The notes below the pieces were generated by a model. The model ran no database searches. It worked only from the letters and a program-made list of their open reading frames with translations, and was not told the DNA's origin. Positions 18,054-27,389 of a DNA stretch of 64,000 nt are shown piece by piece (position 1 is the first letter of the stretch; every line of letters starts with the position of its first letter). The DNA comes from Pseudomonas sp. ACM7. GTDB lineage: Bacteria; Pseudomonadota; Gammaproteobacteria; Pseudomonadales; Pseudomonadaceae. Where the stretch lies: the NCBI RefSeq assembly GCF_004136015.1, contig NZ_CP024866.1, positions 6,462,861 to 6,526,860 of the forward strand. Direction: 5' to 3'. The position numbers and the translations under genes are program-made.

Positions 18054-18692
18054 ACCGCCTTTACAGCCTCGGTCCAGCGTTGCAAGGTTCTGAGTGACAG
18101 ACCAACCTCCTGGCAGGCCTTGATCTTTCTGGTCCCTGCTGCGACGGCCTCGGTCAACCACGCCACGAGTAACTGCCGTTCCGGCAAAGACGTCAGTTGT
18201 CCTCGTTGTCGGTCCCCCAGTAGTCGTTGAGCTTTTTTCGCAGCACCAACAACGCGGCTGTTTCAGCGAGCGCCTTGTCTTTGCGGCGCAGTTCGCGCTC
18301 AGTTCCTGGATGCGTTTCTTATCTTTGCGAGACTGCTCCCGATCTTCTTTTTGCTGGGCCTTTTCCGATTTCTGGCCGGTGATGAAGGCTTGTCGCCAGG
18401 CAGTGATTTGCTCGGGGTAAAGGCTTTTGCGGCGGCAATACTCGCTCAGATCGATCTCGGACAAACCGGCCGTTTCAAGGACGACAGCAAACTTGGTTTC
18501 GGCTGACCAGTTCTGAGCCGATTGCTTGTTTTCGGACACTGCACTTCCTTCAGAACTGAGCTGCTTGCGCCAGTTGGACAAAGACATTTCGCTGACCCCT
18601 TCGCGCCGGGAAACCTCGGCCATCGACAGGTTCAGTGGGGGAAGCAGCATCTTGAGAAATGCGGCTTTACGTTCGGGTGAATAGTACGGCAC
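18048..18692 (-). pseudogene. IS3-family insertion sequence remnant (orfA frameshifted, orfB truncated)
   Basis: The minus strand reads a typical IS3-group OrfA: VPYYSPERKAAFLKMLLPP, helix-turn-helix VSRREGVSEMSLSNWRKQL, then AETKFAVVLETAGLSE and YCRRKSLYPEQITAWRQ. Near 18300 one G is lost (CTGAGC for CTGGAGC); restoring it gives ERELRRKDKALAETAALLV and KKLNDYWG before a stop. After that the first 45 or so residues of OrfB (LLVAWLTEAVAAGTRKI, LSLRTLQRWTE) are present, then nothing, so the catalytic DDE domain is gone. It cannot transpose. The GTG at 18690-18692 replaces the usual start. Confidence 0.8.
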
Positions 18693-19027
18693 GACCAGTC
18701 TCTTTCCGCCCGATATGCTTTTTTCGGAAAAACCGGAGAGGCGACAACTATCCTGACACCGGGGGATAACGGCCAATTTCTGCCTCTCACGACTGACCGA
18801 AAATCGCCGATGAGAACAATGAGACATTCCTTATTGGTTAATTGCGTTCGCGTGAACATTTTTACCTGCTTGTGCAGCAGAAATCGGGAAGGAGTCTAAT
18901 ATTGAAATGCCATAGATCGGTCCATCCCATATTTACGTAATGATGCGACGGACCATTGGCATACAGGCGGCTTTGGAGCCAACACCGGACCGGTGTTGGC
19001 TAAATAGATTTCAACCTGGAGGGAACC
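18693..19027. other. 335-bp upstream region of the diguanylate cyclase gene
   Basis: No gene is seen here. The stretch between the IS3 remnant and the cyclase holds the 25-bp palindrome at 18977-19001 and a GGAGGG ribosome site just before ATG 19028. Confidence 0.5.
18977..19001. promoter_or_regulatory. Perfect 25-bp palindrome upstream of the cyclase gene
   Basis: GCCAACACCGG and its exact reverse complement flank a single central A, and the match extends one base further on each side. It lies 27 bp before the start codon. It could be an operator for a dimeric regulator or an RNA hairpin in the 5' leader; there is no T-tract, so a terminator is unlikely. Confidence 0.5.
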
Positions 19028-20455
19028 ATGAGCAATCTCATCGCCACCGGCGAGCCACCTGAAGCCGTCCGCCTCATGGTCAAGGTTTATGCCTACTTGC
19101 TGCTCGCAGGATTCGCGTTTGTTCCGGCCTATCTGATTGGCTACTTATACGTCTTTCAAGACCCCACCCTTATATTCGAAAACCACCTGTTCCATATAAT
19201 TGCGATCACGGCAGCCACCTTGGCGGGCCTGTTTGTTACTTACGTCACGTGGCGCTGCTATCAGTCATCGGGAGATCCGCTGCTGCGATGGATGACGCTT
19301 GGTTTTCTCGGTTTTGTACTGATCTACGCGTTGCATGGTGCGTTCACCGGGCAAGCACACCACAATATCTGGCTTTTTCTGCTGTATGGACCGACCTCTC
19401 GACTGGTCATGTCGATTCTGCTGTTAGTCGGAATGCTGTCGTACCACCGCCCACCGGATGCCGCGGACCAACGAATGAAGGCCCGTCCGTGGTTGACCTG
19501 GATAGGCCTGTTCCTGCTGGTTGATGTGGCAGTGGCGTACGTCGCCAATTCGCCGATCGCCGGCAATCTCGCGGTGCGCCTCTCGATGGAAGGTGGTGCC
19601 CTCATTCTTTCCACATTGACCGTGGCAATACTCCTGCTGCGCCGTATCCGTTCGCCGCTGATGATGATTTTTGTCATCTCGGTCACCGCGTTCGCGCTGT
19701 CATCGCTTGCTTTCATCCTTGCGCGTCCGTGGAACCACATGTGGTGGCTCGCTCATGCGATCTTCGCCGGTGGATTCTTCATGTTGAGCTACGGGGTCGT
19801 GCAAGCGTTCCTCACTACGCGGTCGTTCTCGAAGATCTACAGCCAGGAGGAGTTGATGGTGCGGCTTGCCGAAGCGATGGCGTATACCGAGAGCGCCCTG
19901 CAGGAACTCCAGCGTACCAATCAAGAACTCGGGCACCTTGCGGCGACCGATCCACTGACTGGCGCTGATAATCGGCGTCGATTCATGGAGCGGGTCGAAG
20001 TCGAAATTGGCCGGACCAAGCGCGGCGGTGAGCCGTTCTCCGTGTTGGCACTCGATCTGGATAATTTCAAGTCCATCAATGATCGCTTCGGGCATCAGGT
20101 TGGCGATGACATCCTGAAGGGTTTCGTGGAGAAATGCCTCGATTCGATCCGGCCGTATGACGGCGTAGCCCGGGTGGGCGGGGAAGAATTCATGATATTG
20201 CTACCTCAGACTTCACTTGAAGGCGCGCACGTCATCGCTGAGCGTCTGCGAAGCACCGTTGCAAATAATTCTTTTCATGGCCTGCAGCGGTTAACCGTGG
20301 TCACAGTGAGCATCGGCGTATCGCAATCCGGCCGCGACGGCGACACCATCGAGGCCATTCTGCGTACAGCCGATCAACGCCTGTATCACGCTAAACACGA
20401 AGGCCGTAACCGTGTGGTCACTGCCATCAAAACCAGCCTCCAACCTCTGCCCTGA
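19028..20455 (+). CDS. Membrane-bound diguanylate cyclase (GGDEF)
   Basis: Makes the second messenger cyclic di-GMP from GTP. The first roughly 260 residues contain about eight membrane helices acting as a sensor region; a short coiled segment (MVRLAEAMAYTESALQELQ) leads into the GGDEF domain. The active site is GGEEF at residues 384-388, and an inhibitory I-site RPYD lies exactly five residues before it, so product feedback is expected. No EAL domain is present. The ribosome site GGAGGG is strong. It is a single gene preceded by a palindrome that may regulate it. The sensed signal is unknown. Confidence 0.93.
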   Translation: MSNLIATGEPPEAVRLMVKVYAYLLLAGFAFVPAYLIGYLYVFQDPTLIFENHLFHIIAITAATLAGLFVTYVTWRCYQSSGDPLLRWMTLGFLGFVLIYALHGAFTGQAHHNIWLFLLYGPTSRLVMSILLLVGMLSYHRPPDAADQRMKARPWLTWIGLFLLVDVAVAYVANSPIAGNLAVRLSMEGGALILSTLTVAILLLRRIRSPLMMIFVISVTAFALSSLAFILARPWNHMWWLAHAIFAGGFFMLSYGVVQAFLTTRSFSKIYSQEELMVRLAEAMAYTESALQELQRTNQELGHLAATDPLTGADNRRRFMERVEVEIGRTKRGGEPFSVLALDLDNFKSINDRFGHQVGDDILKGFVEKCLDSIRPYDGVARVGGEEFMILLPQTSLEGAHVIAERLRSTVANNSFHGLQRLTVVTVSIGVSQSGRDGDTIEAILRTADQRLYHAKHEGRNRVVTAIKTSLQPLP

Positions 20456-20522
20456 CCCATCATCTCGAAGTCGCTGGGCTAATCGAAGGGACGGCACCGC
20501 ACCTGTTTTGGATCGAACGTCC

Positions 20523-21143
20523 CTACTTCGCCGACCCACCACGCGGCTTATAAAAAAGAAACATCGAGGTCTCGCTGGTCTTGATGTATTTCCTGGCCCA
20601 AGCGGGTTTCACCTTCCTGTCGTGGAAATACATCGCGCCATGGGTTCGGTCGTTGAGTTGCTGGTTGAGCGCCTTGCGCGCGATTTCCTTGGCAATCGCG
20701 TATTGGGTTTCTTCCTGGACCTGATCCGAGCGTCCATCACACCACCACGAAAACTGACAATTCCTGGTTTCAGAACCCTGCTTGACCAAGGCGCATACCG
20801 TGTCCGGAAAGCCCTCGTGGCCCAGGCGGTTCATGACGACGCTGGCGACGGCTTCCATGTCGGCGGACGATTTTCCTTTGGATTCCCAATAGATGGAGCG
20901 GGCCAGACAGGTGATTGCATCGTCCATGGGCGACTGACCGGCCGGATCGACCGCCTGAGCCTCGGAGGTGGTGATGGTTTCGGACTTGGGCACCGGTACG
21001 TCGCTGCCCTTCTCCGCGGCTTTCTGCTCCAGGACCTCGGCCTTGTCCTCAGCCACTTCCTTTTTTTGCTCCTGCTCAGACGCGATGGTGTGGCCGGCGA
21101 GAAGGGTTATTGCGAAGCAGGTGGCTATCCAGATAACTCGCAT
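20523..21143 (-). CDS. Secreted cell wall hydrolase, SleB family
   Basis: A 206-residue exported protein. The signal peptide is MRVIWIATCFAITLLAGHTIA, followed by a charged, low-complexity linker and then the hydrolase_2 (SleB) domain with ARSIYWESKGKSS, containing the catalytic Glu, and VASVVMNRL, WCDG and HDRKVKPAWA. SleB-type enzymes cleave peptidoglycan glycan strands; in Gram-negatives they are thought to remodel the wall. I start at 21143 because AAGGG sits six bases upstream and the signal peptide begins there. Monocistronic, divergent from the CAP protein gene. Confidence 0.87.
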   Translation of the reverse strand: MRVIWIATCFAITLLAGHTIASEQEQKKEVAEDKAEVLEQKAAEKGSDVPVPKSETITTSEAQAVDPAGQSPMDDAITCLARSIYWESKGKSSADMEAVASVVMNRLGHEGFPDTVCALVKQGSETRNCQFSWWCDGRSDQVQEETQYAIAKEIARKALNQQLNDRTHGAMYFHDRKVKPAWARKYIKTSETSMFLFYKPRGGSAK

Positions 21144-21318
21144 GATCGACCCTTCTGACGGAACCGGGAGCACAAAGCACTGGTGACTTTGCTTGATTGT
21201 AGTTGCCAAAATTCATTCCAACAGACGGACAAAAAAACAGTCTTGGGGCGTGAAAAGTCATTGCGCTTGCGGGGGTGAAATCGCGCATCATGGGCGCAGT
21301 CAGCTCAAGGGGATTTCC

Positions 21319-22170
21319 ATGCGCTTCAAATCATCTGCTAAGCGTCTTGCCACGTTGTCACTGGGGATGTTGTTCGCCGTGAACGCGTTGGCGGCCGACG
21401 AGAAACAACTGATTGATTCGATCAACCTCTACCGCAGCCAGGTGCAGCGCTGCGCAGGTCAGGTATCGCAGGAACTGCCACCGCTGGCCGGCGACCCACG
21501 GCTGGCGCTGAACGCCAACAGCGTCGGCAATCTGCAGCAGGCAATGGCCAGCGCGGGTTATACGATGAAGAATGTACAGGCGATCAGCCTGTCTGGGCCG
21601 CGCGATGCGCCGTCAGCGATGAAAGCGATTCAGGAGAGTTTTTGCCAGATTGTGCTGGACCCGCAATTCGTCGATGTCGGCGTCAGCCGCCAGGATCGTG
21701 AGTGGCGCATCGTACTGGCACGTCCACTGTTGAGCGCTCGCCTGGGTGACTGGCAGGCCGAAGGTCAGAAACTGCTGGCCGAGCTCAACATCGCACGCAG
21801 TCAGCCGCGCCAGTGCGGCACGCAATCCTTTGCCGCCGCCACGCCACTGGCCTGGAACGCCGCACTGGCGACGGCGGCCGAGGAGCACGCCCGGTCGATG
21901 GCTAACAACAATTACTTCGATCACAAGGACCGCGATGGCCGCATGCCGGGTGATCGGGCTGAATTGGCCGGTTACAGCGGCGGGCAGGTCGGCGAGACCA
22001 TCGCTGCCGGCCAAGACACCGTGCGCAAGGTGGTCGATGGCTGGGTGTCCAGCGCCGGTCACTGCGCGAACCTGATGAACCCGAATTACCGGGAGTTGGG
22101 TGCCGCATATGCGGTTGATCCGAAGAGTGATCCGGGGATTTACTGGACCGCGATGTTCGGGGCGCAGTAA
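21319..22170 (+). CDS. Secreted CAP-domain (SCP/PR1) protein
   Basis: A 283-residue exported protein with signal peptide MRFKSSAKRLATLSLGMLFA...NALA. The C-terminal half is a CAP domain: RSMANNNYFDHKDRDGR, GETIAAGQD and GHCANLMNPNYRELGAAYA, with the usual His/Glu pair. The N-terminal half (residues 25-150) is a second, degenerate region of similar character. CAP proteins are secreted, of mixed function, and bacterial members are poorly understood. The AAGGGGA ribosome site fits ATG 21319. The gene is followed by a strong terminator at 22192-22230. Confidence 0.85.
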   Translation: MRFKSSAKRLATLSLGMLFAVNALAADEKQLIDSINLYRSQVQRCAGQVSQELPPLAGDPRLALNANSVGNLQQAMASAGYTMKNVQAISLSGPRDAPSAMKAIQESFCQIVLDPQFVDVGVSRQDREWRIVLARPLLSARLGDWQAEGQKLLAELNIARSQPRQCGTQSFAAATPLAWNAALATAAEEHARSMANNNYFDHKDRDGRMPGDRAELAGYSGGQVGETIAAGQDTVRKVVDGWVSSAGHCANLMNPNYRELGAAYAVDPKSDPGIYWTAMFGAQ

Positions 22171-22191
22171 GTTCGGGACGCTCGATAGAAA

Positions 22192-22230
22192 AAACCCGGA
22201 GCCCTGTCATGGGGCTCCGGGTTTCTTTTT
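22192..22230. terminator. Rho-independent terminator after the CAP gene
   Basis: A 13-bp perfect stem (AAACCCGGAGCCC and its complement) with a six-base loop, followed by CTTTTT. The A-run on the left side makes it usable also for the convergent DUF2474 gene. Confidence 0.9.
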
Positions 22231-22240
22231 GCAGCGATCG

Positions 22241-22396
22241 TCAGTGGGTACTCATCCCGGCCGCATGCATCAACAATCGCAATGCCCCCGCCACAACACC
22301 CAACGCCGGCACACTGCCCAGCCAGATCAACACAAGCCACCCAAGGCGCCGATACCAGCGCACGGGTTCAGGCTGACGCGATTTAATGGTAGCCAT
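22241..22396 (-). CDS. DUF2474 family small membrane protein (cyanide-insensitive oxidase-associated)
   Basis: A 51-residue protein: a basic N-terminus (MATIKSRQPEPVRWYRRLGW) and one membrane helix (LVLIWLGSVPALGVVAGAL). DUF2474 genes follow the cioAB/cydAB genes of the cyanide-insensitive bd-type quinol oxidase and may encode a small subunit like CydX. Its start codon overlaps the end of the cydB remnant by a few bases, the normal arrangement. Here the rest of the oxidase operon is missing, so the protein probably has no partner from this locus. Confidence 0.75.
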   Translation of the reverse strand: MATIKSRQPEPVRWYRRLGWLVLIWLGSVPALGVVAGALRLLMHAAGMSTH

Positions 22397-22545
22397 CACC
22401 GATCCTCACTTTGCCGCGGAACACGTAGTAGCTCCAGCAGGTGTACATCAGGATGATCGGGAGAATGAACAAGGCCCCGATCAAAATGAACTGTTGGCTG
22501 CAGGGTGCTGACGCCGCGGCCCACAGGCTGATGGACGGCGGCATC
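22383..22545 (-). pseudogene. cydB: C-terminal tail of cytochrome bd-type oxidase subunit II
   Basis: Only the last 54 or so residues remain: [20 protein letters not shown], then a helix [20 protein letters not shown] and the end RIGDGYH, all typical of the CydB/CioB C-terminus. Upstream of about 22545 the similarity stops, and the other strand becomes moaC. Subunit II normally has nine helices and about 335 residues, so this is a deletion remnant. Confidence 0.8.
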
Positions 22546-22839
22546 ATGGCGGCAAAAAAGACCCACGAACTGATTCCGCTCTGCCACGCCTTGCTGCTCA
22601 GTTCAATTCATGTCGAGCTCAAAGCCTGTGCGCCCGACAGCGTGAAGATCATCGGCACGTGCCGCCTCGAAGGGCAGACCGGCGTCGAACTGGAGGCACT
22701 GACCGCCGTCAGTGTGACTGCGCTGACCCTTTACGACATGTGCAAAGCGGTGGATCGCGGCATGGTCATCGGCGAGATCCGTCTGCTCAGCAAACACGGT
22801 GGACGCTCGGGGAAACTCCAGTGGGAGGACGCACAATGA
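22546..22839 (+). pseudogene. moaC: moaC lacking its N-terminal part
   Basis: MoaC helps convert GTP to cyclic pyranopterin in molybdenum cofactor synthesis. The remaining 97 codons begin [20 protein letters not shown] and continue through [34 protein letters not shown] and GGRSGKL, so the central and C-terminal catalytic residues are present. The first 60 or so residues of the family are missing; at their place the sequence is antisense to the cydB tail. Translation could begin at ATG 22552-22554 or upstream, but a functional hexamer is unlikely. The stop overlaps moaD (ATGA). Confidence 0.8.
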
Positions 22840-23087
22840 TTCTGATCAGCTACTTCGCTCGTTATCGCGAGCAACTAAACCTTGGCGGTGAAAAGCTGCC
22901 ATTGACGGCAACCCTCAACAGCATCGACGACGTCCGCCAACTGCTGATCGCGCGTGGCGGGGTCTGGGCAGAGGTGTTCGGTGAAAGCAACCTGATGTGC
23001 GCCTTGAACCAGGAGCTGTGCCATCCGGATCAGGCGATCGAGGACTTTGACGAGATCGCCTTTTTCCCGCCGGTGACCGGGGGCTGA
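22836..23087 (+). CDS. moaD: Molybdopterin synthase sulfur carrier subunit
   Basis: An 83-residue ubiquitin-like protein with the required C-terminal Gly-Gly (FFPPVTGG), which is thiocarboxylated and donates sulfur to cyclic pyranopterin with MoaE. It overlaps the moaC remnant by four bases. The partner gene moaE, which normally follows, is absent: a DeoR-family gene lies next on the other strand. With moaC broken, this copy may be a leftover or a second set. Confidence 0.87.
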   Translation: MILISYFARYREQLNLGGEKLPLTATLNSIDDVRQLLIARGGVWAEVFGESNLMCALNQELCHPDQAIEDFDEIAFFPPVTGG

Positions 23088-23091
23088 AGCT

Positions 23092-23880
23092 TCACGCCTC
23101 CACCTGCACCACCTCAATCCCGAGCTTTTGATAGTCCTCGACATTGCCCGACGCCACATGACGCTCGGTGATCAGGGTATGAATACGCTGACACGGCGCG
23201 ACCACGAACGGCTCCACCGCCCCCAGTTTGTCGGCGGTGGTGACGGCAACGACATGGGAGGCGCTGGCGAGCATCGCCTGTTTGACCGGCACCTCGTCGA
23301 AATGCAGGGAGCTGATGCCGACTTCCGGGTGAATCGCACAGACGCCGGTGAACAACAGATCAGCCTTGATGCCCTCGATCAGCCGCAGGGTTTCATGTCC
23401 GCTGGCCGACAGGGTCGCGCGGTTGAGTTGCCCGCCGGCCAGAATCACCGTGATGCCTTTGTATTCGGCCAGGGTGATCGCAATCATCGGCGAGGCGGTG
23501 ACGGCCGTAATGGCAATGTCCGACGGTAGAGAACGGGCGATTTGCAGCGTCGTGCTCCCCGAATCGAAAATCACAATCTGGCCGTTGTGTACCTGGCGTG
23601 CGGCGAGTTGCGCCAGGTGTGTTTTCACTTCATCGGTTTCACTGACGCGGGTGAAATAATCCTTGCCGGTGTCCTTGGGCCGCGGCAGCGCCCCGCCGTG
23701 CACCCGCTGCACCAGCCCGGCGGTGGCCAGCTCCGCCAGATCACGGCGAATGGTGTCTTCGGACACTGCGAAATGCAGGCTCAGCTCACTAGCCATGACC
23801 TTGCCGTCACGTTCGAGAATCAACAGGATTTTTTGCCGGCGCAGATGAGGGAGCTCGGCGGCTGAGTGTGAGTCGTGCAT
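23092..23880 (-). CDS. DeoR/GlpR-family transcriptional regulator
   Basis: A 262-residue regulator with an N-terminal winged helix-turn-helix (LHFAVSEDTIRRDLAELA, then VHGGAL) and a C-terminal phosphosugar-sensing domain (FDSGSTTLQIAR, LFTGVCAIHPEVGISSLHFDE, TTADKLG). The family represses sugar or glycerol operons and responds to phosphorylated sugars. There is no sugar operon beside it: the nearest genes are moaD and, across a 300-bp gap, a serine hydrolase. The regulated genes are therefore unknown from this window. Confidence 0.88.
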   Translation of the reverse strand: MHDSHSAAELPHLRRQKILLILERDGKVMASELSLHFAVSEDTIRRDLAELATAGLVQRVHGGALPRPKDTGKDYFTRVSETDEVKTHLAQLAARQVHNGQIVIFDSGSTTLQIARSLPSDIAITAVTASPMIAITLAEYKGITVILAGGQLNRATLSASGHETLRLIEGIKADLLFTGVCAIHPEVGISSLHFDEVPVKQAMLASASHVVAVTTADKLGAVEPFVVAPCQRIHTLITERHVASGNVEDYQKLGIEVVQVEA

Positions 23881-24177
23881 GTTTTTGCCTGTTTTTGCGC
23901 GAAATTGCGTGCTTGTGCGAGACTAGCCAAAGCGCGGGATAAACACAAACCACCCGGACATCAATTGTTTCGATAATTCAAATCATGAAGCCGAATTTTT
24001 TATTTGTTTGTGACTTGTTCAAGATGGCGCCATCACAAATGTTTTGGATGAAAACTTCATGAATCTAAACTTTGCCTTTGCCTGCATGATCGTGGTCTCG
24101 TTCGCGATTGCGTTGGGTCACGCCTGATCAGCAGAAGCCAAAGGCCATTCGCTCCCTCCTCCATCCAGAGTCGACTC

Positions 24178-25065
24178 ATGCTGTGTTCCCTTGTATCGAA
24201 CGGCGCTATCGTCACGCCTGAAAGGCCGGATACAACGGTGCCCTGGTGGAGCTTTACCAAAACCGTGCTCGCTGCTGCCGCGCTGTCACTGGTGCGTGAC
24301 GGGTTGATCGACCTTGACGACACCGTTGCTGAAGGCCCCTTCACGCTGCGCCAACTGCTGCGGCACGAGGCCGGGCTGGCGGATTATGGCGAACTCGCCG
24401 ACTACCACAACGCCGTGGCCCGCCATGAGACGCCCTGGCCGGCCGATGACATGCTGCAACGCCTTGATGCCAGCCGATTGCGCTACGCACCCGGGGACGG
24501 TTGGCGCTATTCGAACGTCGGCTATCTGTTCGTCGTGCGACTGATTGAACGCGTGACGGGGCGCACGCTTGAAGCAGCGCTCACGGAGCGTGTGTTCGCC
24601 CCCCTCGGTTTATCCCGCGTACGCCTCGCCAAAACGCGAGCCGATCTGGACGGCGTGAACATGGGGAGCGCGCCAACCTACGACCCCGGCTGGGTGTATC
24701 ACGGCTTGCTGGTTGGCCCACTTGAGGAAGCCGCCCTTTGTCTGGACGGTCTGCTGGCCGGCAACCTTCTGCCAAACGCGCTGCTGCAAGCGATGCAAAC
24801 GGTACGCGTCCTCGGCGGCCCGATTCCCGGTCGCCCGTGGACTTCCCCGGGCTACGGTCTCGGCCTGATGCAGGGTTTGGTCACGGGCGATCTGACGTTG
24901 AGCGGACACACCGGCGCCGGCCCGGGCAGCGTAGTGGCGGTCTATCGCTGCGTTGATGGCGAAAACGCGGCGAGTTGCGTGGTCTTTCATGAAGGCGCCG
25001 ACGAAGGGGTTGCCGAAGCAGAAGTGGTCGAACGCCTGTCGGCAGTCCTTGGGAAAAACCGGTAG
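24178..25065 (+). CDS. Serine hydrolase of the beta-lactamase/transpeptidase fold
   Basis: A 295-residue class C-like serine hydrolase with the three motifs SxxK (SFTK at about residue 45), YSN (WRYSNVGYLFV) and HTG (SGHTGAGPGS). It lacks a signal peptide and the N-terminus is short, so it is likely a cytoplasmic esterase or peptidase rather than a periplasmic beta-lactamase. Upstream there is a 300-bp gap that contains one 22-codon start-like frame (MNLNFAFACMIVVSFAIALG) at 24059-24127, of unknown meaning. Substrate unknown. Confidence 0.82.
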   Translation: MLCSLVSNGAIVTPERPDTTVPWWSFTKTVLAAAALSLVRDGLIDLDDTVAEGPFTLRQLLRHEAGLADYGELADYHNAVARHETPWPADDMLQRLDASRLRYAPGDGWRYSNVGYLFVVRLIERVTGRTLEAALTERVFAPLGLSRVRLAKTRADLDGVNMGSAPTYDPGWVYHGLLVGPLEEAALCLDGLLAGNLLPNALLQAMQTVRVLGGPIPGRPWTSPGYGLGLMQGLVTGDLTLSGHTGAGPGSVVAVYRCVDGENAASCVVFHEGADEGVAEAEVVERLSAVLGKNR

Positions 25066-25201
25066 AAAAGCCGTAACCCTTCCCCGCATGGTCTATAACC
25101 AGTGGCGACATGATTTGGATCAGGGAACCTTGAAGGCGCCCTCGCTAAATTGATCTCTTGAAAAAAGCCGACAAGTGACTGTCCGCTAGGAGATTCCCCG
25201 C

Positions 25202-27385
25202 ATGAAAGCCCTGAAAATAGCCGCCAGTGATTCCGCGTTCGATTGTTTCCAGACCTCCCGAGAAGTGATCCCGCTCAATCAAACCGACTACACCGACGTC
25301 GCGGTTGCGGTGTTCTCTGTGGAGGATGTGATGGCGGGCGCCCTGGACGCCCTGCAGCGTACCGGTTTCGATATCCCCATTTTTCTCGTCGCCTCTCCCG
25401 GTTCCGGCAACCGCGCCCGGGACGTCTACAAGCACCTGCAAGATGTGCTGCTTCAGGTGAATGGCATTTTTGACCCCTCGCGCAATAACGCCGAATACCA
25501 TGGCAACCAATTGGAGACCGCGGCAAAAGCCTATTAAGAAAGTCTCCTGCCGCCCTTCTTCGACGCGCTCAAGCACTACACCGAATCGGCCAACGCTACG
25601 TTCGCCTGCCCTGGCCACCAGGGCGGCCAGTTTTTCCGCAAACACCCGGCTGGCCGGCAGTTCTTCGACTTCTTCGGCGAGACTCTATTTCGCGCCGACA
25701 TGTGCAACGCCGACGTCAAGCTCGGCGACTTGCTGATCCACGAAGGCCCGGCACTTCAGGCGCAAAAACACGCGGCGCAGGTGTTCAACGCCGACAAGAC
25801 CTACTTCGTGCTCAATGGCACATCGGCCTCTAACAAGGTGGTCACCAATGCGCTGCTCACGCCTGGCGATCTGGTGCTGTTCGATCGAAACAACCACAAA
25901 TCCAATCACCAAGGTGCGTTGATCCAGGCGGGGGCTACCCCGGTTTACCTGGAAACCGCGCGCAACCCTTATGGTTTTATCGGCGGGATTGACGCCCATT
26001 GTTTCGAAGAAGGTTACCTACGCGAACTCATCAGCGAAGTGGCACCGGACAAGGCCCAACTGCCACGGCCGTTTCGTCTGGCGATCATTCAGCTGGGCAC
26101 CTATGACGGCACCATCTACAACGCCAGACAAGTCGTCGATCGCATCGGCAAACTGTGCGACTACATCCTGTTTGACTCGGCATGGGTGGGTTACGAACAG
26201 TTCATCCCGATGATGAAGGATTGCTCGCCGTTGCTGCTGGATCTGCACGAGAACGACCCCGGTATCTTTGTCACTCAATCGGTGCACAAACAGCAGGCGG
26301 GGTTTTCCCAGGCGTCGCAGATCCACAAGAAAGATCGCCATATCAAAGGCCAGGCCCGTTATTGCAACCATGCACGGCTGAACAACGCCTTCATGGCCCA
26401 AGCCTCTACCAGCCCGTTTTACCCGCTGTTCGCCTCACTGGATGTGAACGCGCGCATCCATTCCGGCCGCAGTGGCCTGCGCCTGTGGGAAGACTGTGTG
26501 AAGTTCGGCATCGACGCGCGCAAATTGATTCTGGAAGCGTGCACCATGGTTCGCCCCTTCGTGCCGGACACCATTGACGGTCGCCCCTGGCAGGACCATC
26601 CGACTGAGGACATCGCCAACGACATCCGGTTTTTCGAATTCCATCCGAAGGATCGCTGGCATGCCTTCAGTGGTTACGCCGACAAGCAATACTTCATCGA
26701 CCCCTGCAAGTTGCTGTTCACCACGCCAGGCATCGACCCGGTCGATGGCAGTTACACCGACTTCGGCATCCATGCCGGCATCCTCGCCAACTTCCTGCGC
26801 GAGAATGGCATCGTTCCGGAAAAGTGTGACCTGAACTCGATTCTGTTCCTGCTCACCCCTGCCGAAGACTGGGCAAAGATGACGCATCTCGCCGCACAGA
26901 TCGCACGCTTTGAACGCTTCATCAGTGATGACGCACCGATGAGCCGGGTGTTGCCGGCCATCTATGCAACGCATCAGGAGCGCTATCGCAACTACACCAT
27001 TCGCCAACTCTGCCAGGAGATGCACGACCTCTACCGCACCCACAACGTCCAGCAATTGCAGAAGGCAATGTTCCGCAAAGAACACTTCCCGAAAAAGGCG
27101 ATGAACCCGCAGGCAGCACAGTTCGAATTCATCCGTGGCAACGTCGAACTGGTGGCGCTGGCGGACGCGGAGGGTCGCATCGCTGCCGAAGGGGCCCTTC
27201 CCTATCCACCCGGCGTGCTCTGCGTGGTGCCCGGGGAAATATGGGGCGGTGCGGTGCTCAAGTACTTCCTGGCGCTGGAGGAAGGTATCAACTCACTGCC
27301 TGGCTTCACGCCGGAACTCCAGGGCGTGTATTTGAAACAAGAAGGTGGTCGCATTCGAGCCTATGGGTACGTGATCAAGACTTGA
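25202..27385 (+). pseudogene. Orn/Lys/Arg decarboxylase interrupted by an in-frame TAA
   Basis: A fold-III pyridoxal-phosphate decarboxylase of about 728 codons. The N-terminal wing domain runs to codon 111, where TAA at 25535-25537 interrupts the frame (context AKAY-stop-ESLLPPFFDAL, where E is expected; GAA to TAA is a single change). The rest is continuous and intact: ATFACPGHQGGQFF, DSAWVGYEQF, the cofactor lysine in SVHKQQAGFS, and GVLCVVPGEIW near the end. A shorter protein starting at about 25700 would lack the wing and part of the cofactor domain. It is a loss-of-function allele unless the base is an error. Confidence 0.82.
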
Positions 27386-27389
27386 GTCT

